Shown piece by piece: positions 12,769 to 24,392 of a stretch of 64,000 bases of DNA. This stretch comes from Conus ventricosus. Lineage: Eukaryota > Mollusca > Gastropoda > Neogastropoda > Conidae. A model generated the notes under the pieces. It made no database searches. It was not told where the DNA came from and saw nothing but the letters and a program-made list of their open reading frames with translations. How positions within the stretch are numbered: position 1 is the first letter of the stretch; each line of letters starts with the position of its first letter. A program made the position numbers and the translations under genes. The DNA lies in the NCBI GenBank assembly GCA_018398815.1, contig CM031616.1, positions 69,979,874-70,043,873 of the forward strand. Direction: 5' to 3'.

Positions 12769-13182
12769 CATACTGATATGTCTGGTTCGTCTGGCAAAAG
12801 GTGTCCCTGTGTGCGCCTGTGTATCGGCAGTTTTGGGAGGAGGAGGAGGAGGAGGAAATGGACGCGGAGGAAGTGTGACCGAGAGAGGACGATGACAACA
12901 AAGGCTGCTGAGACAGTTTGGAAGCGATATGTAACTGGTGTTCCTGTGAGGGAAACAGTATTTCATTCTGTGGGGAAGCCACCGTTCTCTTCCCGCTAGC
13001 TGTCACCTTAACATCAGTGCGGGACTCGGACAGGAAGGCCTGCAGTAAGCGACTTGCTGGGGGTGCCGTCCTCTCCACCACATAGGAGGCAGCGTGTGAG
13101 GCAGACAGCGGCGAAGAGAAGACCGAGGGCACATCGACGATGACATGAGACAGAGCAGGACCATGGTAGGTTTCGTCCACAT
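12769..13182 (-). CDS. Candidate first coding exon of a secreted protein (left copy)
   Basis: The minus strand starts with an ATG about 70 nt downstream of a TATA box. It encodes a hydrophobic N-terminus (MVLLCLM core) typical of a signal peptide, then a region of about 110 residues rich in Ser with a run of about seven Ser, then ...QTYQY and a consensus donor GTAAGT at 12,763-12,768. The right copy (50,182-50,597) reads the signal peptide in one frame. Here one base is missing just after it, which splits the frame. I do not recognise the family. The secreted or membrane destination is inferred from the N-terminus alone. Confidence 0.45.
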
Positions 13183-13248
13183 CACTCCGTACGCGTCGCA
13201 ATGCGCCGAACGGTCAGATTGGCAGCCTGCCGGACCCGTGTTTTCCAG

Positions 13249-13255
13249 TTTTATA
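13249..13255 (-). promoter_or_regulatory. TATA box candidate
   Basis: TATAAAA on the minus strand (context ccttataaaactgg) lies about 70 nt upstream of the candidate start codon, leaving room for a short 5' UTR. It is preserved at 50,663-50,669. Confidence 0.4.
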
Positions 13256-13544
13256 AGGCAGGTGGCAACATTTTGTTGGGGAGCGCTGCCGAAGAAAAGC
13301 CCAGCTGTACTGGTTGTAGGGAAGGAGGGGAGGACGAAGGAGACAGAGAGATGAGGTCAGACGCGGAAAGAGCATGGTTATAGAAACGGGGGAGAAAGGG
13401 CAAAACGGCATGGGGCGAGTTGTATACACACAGCTGGCTGGAAGAGACACCCAGCTTTGCCAGTCAGTAGGGGCTATCTCCGCCGGTGTGGGTGGATGGG
13501 CGTGGATCAGTGCCCTTCGTCAACAGCCACAGAGTGGAACGCCC

Positions 13545-13587
13545 CCTCTCACTCTCGCTCTCTCTCTCTCTCCATCTCTCTGTGGCC

Positions 13588-13640
<53 letters not shown>
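13545..13640. repeat. (CT)n(TG)n microsatellite
   Basis: A short CT-rich run followed by about 25 TG units. The right copy (50,967-51,059) has a shorter, interrupted TG tract. Confidence 0.95.
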
Positions 13641-13642
<2 letters not shown>

Positions 13643-14186
13643 TAACGTCTGCGTGCGCGTTTGCAGTTTCCACTCTACATTGTTAGGCTCCCCCCACCCA
13701 CCCCAACCCCCCACCTTTCCCGCTCTCTTTTCTTTTTCTTTTTTTTTTTTTTTTGGCGCTTCTGCTTTGACTAGCTCGATCATCTCCTCTTCGCTGTCCA
13801 CCCACCAGTTAAAGTGATTTCACTTGCTGTCTGCTAGTACTATGAAAGTAAGATTTAACTGTACTTGTTAGTATTATTGTTGCATAAAGAAGTACCCGAG
13901 GAGTCGTCCTTTTATTTGACCAGTCATTTTCTCACAACTAGACACAAGTGAGGGGAGGCGGAGGAAGAGGGAGGGGGGGGGGGGGGGGGTGACAGACAGC
14001 AGGTCAAGACAACAGCTGAAACGGCTTTTCTTGAAAACGTTGCTTCCGTTCAAATGATTATTTGGGATTGCAGTTATGCAGGGAGAATGAATTTCCCAGC
14101 AGTGAGTTAGTAAATATGCGTACTAGCCATTGATAAAGTCAGACTGAAATGTGAGACATGCAGTATGCAGTTGGAACGTTTGAGCG
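13641..14186. other. Unique DNA with poly-T and poly-G runs
   Basis: Contains a T run near 13,738-13,754 and a G run at 13,973-13,989. No gene or motif was recognised. The sequence matches 51,060-51,600. Confidence 0.5.
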
Positions 14187-14405
<219 letters not shown>

Positions 14406-14814
14406 GCGCGTGTTCTCCAGTAGGCGTATAGAGTTTTAATAAGATTTTACCCAAAGCTAGTATTGAAATTTTCATCTGTAAATACAAAATGAAAACTGAC
14501 CATGTACAGTACTGATCTGGAGACTCTCCATTTCTGTTTGTCTACAGCGGAACTGTTAATCTCACTTTCAGATGCATTCCTTTCCCGTTCTCAGCATTAC
14601 GCGCCATCACGGTTTGTCCTCTCGATGACCACACCAACAATGAGTGCATACTATGTCTAGCTTAAAAAAAAAAACCAAACGTAATAAAATGCTTCTCCGT
14701 CTCGAGGAAAACTGTTATTTCCCCCAAGGCCGAGAGAGATACAAATATACAAAAGTGTAAGCTGACGCTTATTTCATGTATAGAATTAGTCCAGAACAGA
14801 TGAGCGATGTTTCG
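14406..14814. other. Unique DNA, no gene recognised
   Basis: Clean sequence shared with 51,836-52,232. No convincing exon or regulatory motif. Confidence 0.5.
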
Positions 14815-15420
14815 ACTTCACCAGACGTCACAAACTGCAGACATGACACACAAAGCAGAATTGTCAAGATCGCAGCCGGCAGGAGAATGACAGTGCACAA
14901 AAGAGGAGTGGGCGGTCCACGTCACGAACCACAAACACAACAAGCTCACAAACAATCCCAAGATCACGGGCGGCTGGACAACGACAAGATATGAAAGAGG
15001 AGCGGGCAATGACACATCACGAACTACACACATAAAAACTGCACAAAGCAGTATTCCCAGAATCACGGCCAGCTGGAGAATGAAACGTGTTTTTAGGAAA
15101 CAGGGTATGGGCAAATCTACGTCTTAAACTACAGACATAGAAAATGCACAGAGCGATCTCCCAACATCGCAGCAGGACAATGACAAAGTTGGGTTTTTTT
15201 TTATTTGAAAGTGTGGCAAGTCCACGCCACAAACTAGAGAAATTAAAAAACAAAACCAAAAAAAAACCCACCGCACAAAGCAGTAGTCCCCAGATAGCAG
15301 CCAGCAGGACAATGACCACCTATAACAGAGAAGTGGCCAAGTCCACGTCACACACCACAGACAATGAAAACAATGCACAAAACAGTGATCACCAGATCGC
15401 AGCCAGCGTGAAAGAAAACG
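14815..15420. repeat. Diverged ~100-bp tandem repeat, about six units
   Basis: The pattern gcacaaagcag...atcgcagccagc..ggacaatgac recurs near 14,847, 14,945, 15,040, 15,145, 15,273 and 15,375. Each unit also carries a cacgtcacgaac-like block. Spacing is 95-128 bp with substantial divergence, so this is an old array. On the minus strand units translate to repeated hydrophobic blocks, but stops interrupt them. The right copy is at about 52,233-52,850. Confidence 0.7.
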
Positions 15421-15765
15421 ATGACACAAACGGTGATTATAGGAAAATCAGTTCTAACGACTGGTTTCTTTTTCCCAACAAAAGCAGGCTTTTAAGAAAA
15501 AAGGGATTAGTTATTTCCCTGGGAAAAAATCCAACAGATATCATCATTGTATTATTGAAGGATATACAAACGTTTTTCATCGGGAAGACGGAGAAAGTGC
15601 AATGAGCTTAAGTAAGTAGCTGACGTATTTGTACCTTGTCCGGTGATGTGCCAGCAGTCGAAGTGAACGAACTGTTTAATTAAACGCCACAGTTCTAATG
15701 CTCGGCGAGAACTCGACTGCGTTTGTGGCCGTTTTCCTCTTGGGGAGTAATTTATGACCACGACA

Positions 15766-16284
<519 letters not shown>

Positions 16285-17392
16285 AAAAAGTCTCCTGCTG
16301 ACGACAATTGGACAGTCGTGGAGTCAGCGTCAGGTCTCTTGCTGACGACAGTTGGAGCCAGCGTCAGGTCTCCTGCTGATGACAGTTGGACAGTCGTGGA
16401 GCCAGCGTCAAGTCTCCTGCTGACGACCATTGGACAGTCGTGGAGCCAGCGTCAAGTCTCCTGCTGACGATCATTGGACAGTCGTGGAGCCAGCGTCAAG
16501 TCTCCTGCTGACGACCATTGGACAGTCGTGGAGCCAGCGTCAAGTCTCCTGCTGACGACCATTGGACAGTCATGGAGCCAGCGTCAAGTCTCCTGCTGAC
16601 GACCATTGGACAGTCGTGGAGCCAGCGTCAAGTCTCCTGCTGACGACCATTGGACAGTCGTGGAGCCAGCGTCAAGTCTCCTGCTGATGACAGTTGGACA
16701 GTCGTGGAGCCAGCGTCAAGTCTCCTGCTGATGACAGTTGGACAGTCGTGGAGTCAGCGTCAAGTCTCTTGCTGACGACAGTTGGAGCCAGCGTCAAGTC
16801 TCCTGCTGATGACAGTTGGACAGTCGTGGAGCCAGCGTCAAGTCTCCTGCTGATGACAGTTGGACAGTCGTGGAGCCAGCGTCAAGTCTCCTGCTGACGA
16901 CCATTGGACAGTCGTGGAGCCAGCGTCAGGTCTCCTGCTGACGACCATTGGAATCAGCGTCAAGTCTTCTGCTGACGACAGTTGGAATCAGCGTCGAGTC
17001 TCCTACTGATGACGACAATTGGACAGTCGTGGAGCCAGCGTCAAGTCTTCTGCTGACGACAGTTGGAGCCAGCGTCAAGTCTTCTGCTGACGACAGTTGG
17101 AGCCAGCGTCAAGTCTCCTGCTGATGACAGTTGGAGCCAGCGTCAAGTCTCCTGCTGATGACAGTTGGAGCCAGCGTCAAGTCTCCTGCTGACGACAGTT
17201 GGAGCCAGCGTCAAGTCTCCTGCTGACGACAGTTGGAGCCAGCGTCAAGTCTCCTGCTGACGACAGTTGGAGCCAGCGTCAAGTCTCCTGCTGACGACAA
17301 TTGGAGCCAGCGTCAAGTCTTCTGCTGACGACAGTTGGAGCCAGCGTCAAGTCTCCTGCTGACGACAATTTGACAGTCGTGGAGCCAGCGTC
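16285..17392. repeat. Two-size minisatellite (44-bp and 34-bp units)
   Basis: The 44-bp unit runs from tctcctgctg to gagccagcgtcaag. The 34-bp unit is the same without the 10-bp gacagtcgtg. The left part is mainly 44-bp units and the right part mainly 34-bp units, with point variants (tct/ttct, gat/gac, cat/agt/aat). Neither size is a multiple of three and stops occur in every frame, so it is not coding. A 17-bp hairpin (gctctcc-ttc-ggagagc) follows at 17,400-17,416. Confidence 0.95.
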
Positions 17393-17904
17393 AGCGAGAG
17401 CTCTCCTTCGGAGAGCGTCACCATATTAGTTGAATATCAGTCTTCATGAACTTGCCTGCCGCGACAACTGTCATGATCTGACGTGGCGGGTAAATCAAAC
17501 CTGCGGTCAGTGCGAGAATAGGACACCAAGGTCAACGGATTTTGAGACTTAAAAAAATAAAAACGAAAAGAGCATGATGAAGATGTTGCTGTGGATCAGC
17601 CGCTGTGGTGCTCACGCGCCATGCCTCTTATAAAGAGTCCTCATCCCCCTTTTTTTTTGTTAAAATAGACAACAGTAGGAAAATAACATCTTTATTTGTG
17701 AAATAAATGAATTTGAAAGCAAATTCAAAGCAAGGAATCAATGTATAATCTGTGCATTTACAAACACAATACAAAGCACAAAACGTGTTTATGGGAAAAA
17801 AAAAACCCGGGCTGTTTAAAATTTTTTCTTATTCAGTATTTTTTTTTTGCTTTTTCTTTCATAATCTAATTCAGATTAGATCTGTGTTCAAATTAAAAAA
17901 AAGG

Positions 17905-17905
<1 letters not shown>
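17393..17905. other. AT-rich unique DNA
   Basis: No gene was seen. Near 17,790 the left copy switches from clean to corrupted sequence when compared with 55,185 onward. Confidence 0.5.
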
Positions 17906-17937
<32 letters not shown>

Positions 17938-19500
17938 CGTGAGAAGACGAGTGACAGCCTGATGGAAGAACGACAAACCGATGTGGCGCACTCGCAAAAC
18001 GCCGCGCGTTTGCACGCACGCACGCACGCGCCGGCGCGCGGCACCACACACACACAACACACACAACACACACAACCAACACACCCCCAAACACAACACC
18101 ACACACATCAGAGAGAGAGAGAGAGAGAGGAAGAAAGACGGGGGTGCAGACAGCAGGACAGAAGAGAGAGAGGAGAGAGGGAAAATAAAAGGTGTAGCAT
18201 TGGGGGGGGGGGATGGGGGGGGTTTATAAATGGGGGGGCTATTCTTGTAGTTCTCAAAATCATTAAAAAAAATAAAGATACGTTCGGTCCAAAAGGTGGA
18301 ATTGTTTAAAAATCTTTCGAGAAATGGATGGAAGAAGGGGGTCATCCAGTTTCATGCGTATTGGACTAGGATGATATGCGCTAGTGCATGGGTTTCTGTT
18401 TTGCTAAGAAATCATTGTAGGGAAATTCGCGGGTGCAAAATTCTTTCCTGTGACCATTACTTGCTTTTGTATGATTCCGTTTTTGGGCAAAAAATATTAA
18501 ATAGCAACACACAACACACACACACACACAACACACACCACAACACACACACACACACACCACCAACACACACAAACCACACGCACGCGCGCGATCAACG
18601 TGCGGAAATTAATTTATCTGGGAAAATTTGTTCATCCAGGTTAAAAAAACCGACAGCGAAAAAAGCGTTGTTTCTTGACGAAGTGTTTGGTCCTGTATGT
18701 TTTTTTTTCGCGAATTGGGAAACATTCATTGGTGTATTGCATGTTTTGTGCATAAAAAACAAAAAAAAAAAATTTTTTGCTTCTTCTTCAGTGGGGAGGG
18801 AGATGGCAAAGAGAGACAGACAGAAAACAAGAAAAAATTTCTTTTTTTACGGGAAAAGATAAGCATGAGTCTTTTTTCACCCCGTCCTCCCCGGTAGGGC
18901 AAAAATAAAAAAAAAAGGTAACAAAAAAAGCAGCAAAGTGACTGAACTACAATACATAAGGATTTAAAAATATAAAGGAGAAAAGGGGGGAATTAGGGGA
19001 AGGGAGAAGAGGAGGGAAGGGAGGGACCAGGAGCAAAGGGAAAGGGGGGGGGGAAAGTTGCGAGAGAGGAGAGAGAGAGAGAGAGGGGGGGGGAGAAAGA
19101 GGCGAGGGGGGGGCAAAAGGAGCATTTTAGAACAATCTACAATCAAAAATTCCAAGGGATACGACAATCTTTTTGATGCCCCGGGGGGAGGGGGGGGGGG
19201 GGGGGGGGAAATAAAGACAAAGGAGGGGGAAAATCTAATGTAGCCCAGCGCCACGGTAGGGGGGGGATGTATATGGAAAATAAATAAAATTTTTCCACAA
19301 ACCGTGAGAGAAGAGAGGAGAGGAGAGGAGGAGAGAGGGAAGAGAGACAGAGAGAGGGGAGAGAGAGAGAGAGAGAGCCCAAAATAAAATAAAGCATATC
19401 GCAAATGAAAAAGGGGGCAGGGGTAGTAGGAAACACCAACACCCACCACAACACAACACACCCCACACACACACCCCACACACACCACACCAAATGTACT
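17906..19500. repeat. Low-complexity block: G run, (CA)n, (GA)n, corrupted
   Basis: A G run of about 30 lies at 17,907-17,937, CA-like runs near 18,045-18,105 and 18,508-18,580, GA runs near 18,110-18,130 and 19,060-19,380, and a second G run near 19,190. A degraded version of the element 3' end seen at 56,295-56,396 lies at about 18,810-18,900. Long open frames here are microsatellite artefacts. Confidence 0.7.
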
Positions 19501-22078
19501 CATAAAAAGCATATTATAAAAAAAATAACATAAATTTTTTAAAGTACAAAAAAATTTTCTAAATAGTCTTTTAATACATAGGAAAAAGAGGGTGGTGGTG
19601 TTGGGGGTGGTTTAGGGCGGAGTATGCAAAGTAGGCACAAAAGGGTTGAAATAATGGTGTTTAAGGTTGATTTCATTGGCTTTTTTTTGGGTTGATTCAG
19701 GAGCGAGTTTCATTGAAGGAACCCTGAATATGTTAAACGGGTTTAAATAGTCAATTCGGGAAAACAGGGACTAAGTTTGGGTGATCTTGAGGAAGTTTTT
19801 GAGAATCTAGAACAAATGTTGAGGTGCCCTTCCCCGACACAATCTTGGGTTTTGATCCCTTTGTTGTTTCTAATCTCAGACTTAAAGGGGAACTTGAAAT
19901 TTTTTTTTGTTGAGTCCAGAAGATTGCTTTTTAGGGGGACAATTTGAGTGCTGCTTTGGGTAGGCTTAACAAGGGGTTTTAGGTGTTGCGCAGCACAGTC
20001 CATAGAGTAATCCTAGTCTTTGTTTGATGATATGAGACTGGAAAAAAAAGGCTTGGTGAATCAGGTCGGGAAACGTTTGATTTTGGAGAGTGATAAAATT
20101 CGGAAACTTTTTGATAGTGAGGTTATGTGACTTGCCAACTCTATTGTTTTCAAATTTTTATTCCCAGCACTTTGGGCATGTAACCTGTTCAACGGGGTCA
20201 TTTTTAAGATATACAAAGGGGGAAACTTAAAAGGGGAGTTTTGTCTTTTTTGCCCGGTTGTGTTAACATGGGTTTAGTTTTTTGAGGGGGAACGACTGTG
20301 ATTTAGTTCAGTCCATTTACGAGGTCTTCGCACTTTTTTGTAAAATGTGTGCAAGAACAGTAAACGAAAAATTTGATGTATTTTTTGTTTCCTCGCAAAG
20401 GTTCACAGGGGGTGTGATAAAGGGGAGGGAAATATTTATGAAAAGTGAAAGTAAGGGACCCCGTAGAGCCTTGTGGGACACCTAGGGAAGTGTTTGAAAT
20501 GAAGAGAAAGTTTTATTAATTTTTTCACATTGTTCATTTGTAAGTTATGAAAAAGGTAGTGTTTTTGTGGAAAACCCTACAATTTTAGTTTTCTAAGTTT
20601 AAAGGGTTTTGGTCATAATCGATGCTTTTTTTGAAAACAAAAAATAGGGCCCCACAATATTGTGTTTTTTAAGCTATTTAGCCGTCACAAAAGGATGATT
20701 AGGGAGAGTGGGATGATGGTTGGTCGAAACCCGGACTGCTTGGAGAAGCAAGGGTTGTATTAAAGGTGGTGTATTTGTTGGGGTTTTTTTGTTTTTCCCA
20801 AGGTTTGGAAATAGTGGAAAGATTTAGATTGTTTAGTTTTCAGGTTGAGCTGTCACCTGCTTTTTTGATTGGTAACCCCCTTTTTCCCTTTTTTTTAAAC
20901 CCGGGTAAAGTTTTTTTTGAGCATAAATTGAAGAGTGTTAAAGTGCCCCGTAATTGCTGGAGCTGATTTTGGGATTTTGCCGTCTATCCCCCCCCCCCCG
21001 CGGACCCCTTTGTTTTTGGTCGTTAGGGAGTGATAAAAATTTAAAAAAAATGTTTTTGGGGGAAATGTCAAGTTCAGACTTGATTTTTTTTTTGGCAATA
21101 TTTTTTCAGTTTTTTTAGGTCGTTTGATTGGGTGAATCTGCGTGACAATTTTTTATTGGCAATGGCAAAAGTGGGGTTTGCGCTCGACAGAGATGTCTTT
21201 AAATTTTTAGTGATTTTGAAGAAGATTGATTTTTTTAAGCTCGTTAATAGCCTCCTACAATTTTTGGGTTTGGGGCGAGGATATTTTGTTCTCGATTATT
21301 TTGTTTTTTCTCTGCGCTTCTGTGTTTATTGAATTTTTCAGTTTTTCCTAGATTCCCCTTTTTAGCCAGTTTTTAAGCAATCTCTAAGGAACCCGCCCCC
21401 TTTTTTGCGCTTCTGTGAATTTATTGATTTCTCAGTTTCCTAGTTTTTCATAGCCGTTGTTTAAGCTACTTAAGGTGCCTGCCCCCTTTTAACCTTTGTG
21501 TACCAGCCGGTTTAGGAAATTTGTCTCTAATCTTTTTAGAGGGGGTGTTTTTAAAATTTTTTCTTTAAAAGTTTTTATCCAAAAAACTCTGCAAATTGTT
21601 AGTTATGTAAAAAAGAAGAAGATTTGGTTAAGCAAATCATGTAGAAAGGGGTTGGTTGTTAAAAAAACTTGTAAAGCAACGGTAGGGCATTGTTTTGTGT
21701 CCCGTGTTGGGAATTTTTACTCCTTGTTTGGACCATGTGACACAAACTGGATAATGATCACTACAGTTTAGAACAGGGGCACAGATTTCTGTTATGTTAG
21801 TTTTATCTGAAACATAAATATGGTCGATAAGTGTCTTGGAGTTTGGTGTGACTCTCGTTGGAGATTCAATGAGCTGATGCAGATTGAATAGACTGAATGC
21901 TTGCGTCGATTGTTTTTTGTACTTTCAGAAGGTCTATGTTAAAGTCTCCAAGTAAAATGATTTCCTTGGATTCAAGCGAGACTGCATCCATCATTGTAAT
22001 TAATTTGTCGACCCAGTTTACTCATTCGGATGGGTTCCTGTAGTAGAATCCAACCAAATAGAAGGGTTTCTTTTCAGC

Positions 22079-23211
22079 TTAAAGGTCTACTTTAGAGGTT
22101 TTCGATAATTGGTCAGCTTATGCAGAAATATGAAATGTTTGATAAATTGGTAAAATAAACATCCGTTCGCTCCCGATCACACGAAATCGATCCGCGAAAG
22201 TGGGCATTTTCACCTGTAATCAAGAAAACGGGAGGTAATCAACTAAATCTTGGCATTGCTTAACTGCTCTTGGATGTGACGTCACATGATGGACAGCGGA
22301 CGGCGATAGAAAGCGATTCTGATGGTTCTTGCGCATCTTGTTCGGTATTTAATTTATCATGTAAAAGCAGTGACTATGATTGCGACAGCCAGTGTGACTC
22401 TGGGATGTTTCTGCAAGGCCTGTACCTTATCAGTTTGAACGCTAAGTTCTTTTTACCACGTCAGTTCAGTTCCAGCTGGACGCCCGAACACAGCATTCCG
22501 AAGGCGTACGGACTTTACCGAAGTCGCTACCGACTGACTTCTGATGCGATCACGCGTGGACGGCGAGCGGAGATTCTCCTTCTTCAAGCCTTAACGTGTT
22601 CATTCAATTTAACAAGTGTGATCTGTCATAGTATAGAACAGAATAAACGTGCGACTATCGTACTCATCTGTACGAGCTTACCACTCCACCTTCAAAGTAT
22701 ACACGCACAATGCAGACGAAGTTTTTGATCCACTCGAACGCGCTCGGCAATTGTCGGAATAGCTCGTTTCCGCGGTCCAGCTGGAACTGACGTGGTAGAA
22801 AGAACTTTAGCTGCCCGGCATGGTTGCACGAACCGAATCCACTTCTTTCGAGTATCTGGATCAGATGGAAATGTGTGCAAAGAATATCCGTCTCCTGCTG
22901 AGCGGCTGCACTCGCCTACAGCACAATATCTGCCACCCCCTCGTGACTTTTTAGGCTGTAGGGGTTCGCAACTCGTGTTGATTTCACTTGGCGTTGGCTT
23001 GTTGTGTAGGTCGCGGCTGACGGTCAGTCCATCAAGTGACGTCACGGTTTTCGGTCTACCGCGCGGGGTTTGAACAGGTGTGCAAAAGTCGTTTTTTATC
23101 TATTAAATTCTTTCGGCGATTTTATTTAAAAAATGAATACCATACCGTAGTTATATGACATGTAGACCTGTTTTTAACAAATTATCAAAAATCTCTAAAG
23201 TAGACCTTTAA
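22079..23211. mobile_element. TTAA-flanked TIR transposon with THAP finger, Kolobok-like (left copy)
   Basis: Inverted ends (aaggtctactttagag and its complement) are flanked directly by TTAA at 22,079-22,082 and 23,208-23,211. The interior is 1.1 kb, carries a minus-strand THAP-type ORF (22,692-23,045) and a plus-strand Ser/Asp/Cys-rich ORF from 22,270, and has no transposase core. See 59,751-60,887. Confidence 0.8.
22692..23045 (-). CDS. THAP-type zinc-finger ORF (left copy)
   Basis: The 117-residue frame contains RYCAVGECSRS, then LHTFPSD and KKWIRFV. This is the spacing of the N-terminal half of a THAP C2CH finger (first Cys pair, Phe-Pro, Trp). The AVPTF-end and Cys-His pair of a full THAP domain were not identified. 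THAP fingers bind DNA and occur in P-element and Kolobok transposases. Alone inside a 1.1-kb TIR element, this is probably a remnant of the transposase N-terminus. The right copy (60,340-60,720) has a one-base difference that alters the C-terminal frame. Confidence 0.6.
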   Translation of the reverse strand: MTSLDGLTVSRDLHNKPTPSEINTSCEPLQPKKSRGGGRYCAVGECSRSAGDGYSLHTFPSDPDTRKKWIRFVQPCRAAKVLSTTSVPAGPRKRAIPTIAERVRVDQKLRLHCACIL

Positions 23212-24268
23212 CTTCTATCCAAACACATTCCACACCGTTACTTTCTAGGTGTGGAAGTCGTTTGAGCTAAGGGTTTCGTTGATATAGATAAGAAGACCGT
23301 CTCTTTCGCAAGTGAAGGATCTTTCCGGATTGTGTTGTGTCCTGGAATAGTTACATCATTGTTGCTAATGTGTGCAGCTAATCTGGATTCTGAGAGTCCT
23401 AAGATATGGAAAGGTTTACCATGATTCCAAATCAGTGTTGAAATATCTGATATCTTGTTAACTGCATGTTGGATATTAAGGTGACAGATTCGGAGTCCTT
23501 CTTTGCATGGCCATGCAGATTGGTTCTTGCTCATTTCTAGTTGTGTACTGATGTGATGATAAAAGGAGATGACGATTTTGCACGTTAATTGACGTTAAGA
23601 TTTGTATAATCAAGGAACACAATAAAAATTACATAAAAGGGAGAGAAAACGGGCTGGTTTACACACCGTAACAATCTTAGTAAACAGAAGCGTATGAGAA
23701 GCCACAAAAACAAACAACAACAACAAAAAAAACCCCACCAAATGAAAAAAAAAAAAAAGAAAAAAAAAGAAAAAAAAAGTGTCTTCACAGTATATGCCCT
23801 TTGGCTCCTCGGCCAGATGATATACTTATGGATACACCTTTCTGAAATGAAATATACACTCCTCACAAAGGAAGCACTTCCAAAGCAGAATTGAAAGTAA
23901 AGCAGAATTGAAGTTAAGGGGGCAGAATATGAGGAGAGAAAAAGGTAACTGAAACTTAAGACAAAAAAGCAAAGAACCAACAACTCAAAATGAAAATAAG
24001 TGGGGGGAAAAAAAAGCCACACACACTAAAACACAAGTCACGTAGCCGCACTTGTAAGCTTAACTACGAGCTGGCAATGCACAAGATTGCCTTGCTCACA
24101 GTAAACCAGCAGTTTTTTTTTGCAGAAGTTGGCTCCTGCAGAGGCTTTGTTCAGTCTCTTTTCTGTACGCGGACACAGTCTTGAAGTTTAGAAGTCTTAT
24201 TTATAATATACGATGTTTAAGTCCACTTCAGTTATCATAGAATCAGCACTGCCGGCACAGGGTGAAAG

Positions 24269-24269
<1 letters not shown>

Positions 24270-24326
<57 letters not shown>

Positions 24327-24330
24327 CACA
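24270..24330. repeat. (CA)n microsatellite in LINE inter-ORF spacer
   Basis: A CA run of about 55 bp followed by a short interrupted run. The counterpart at 61,946-62,012 has different interruptions. Confidence 0.95.
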
Positions 24331-24392
24331 CACACACATCGTGTAGGATGTGAAGAAAAGCATATGACATATATGAAAAAAATAGGCAAGGT

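Noticed and set aside
16694..16897. Short frames in the 44/34-bp array suggesting a repeat protein
   Set aside because: Unit sizes are not multiples of three and stop codons occur within each few units.
16285..17392. CRISPR-like array
   Set aside because: There are no unique spacers; units are head-to-tail repeats in a eukaryotic context.
22270..22728. Host gene in the plus-strand ORF of the TTAA element
   Set aside because: It lies entirely between the inverted ends of a transposon and is frameshifted between the two copies.
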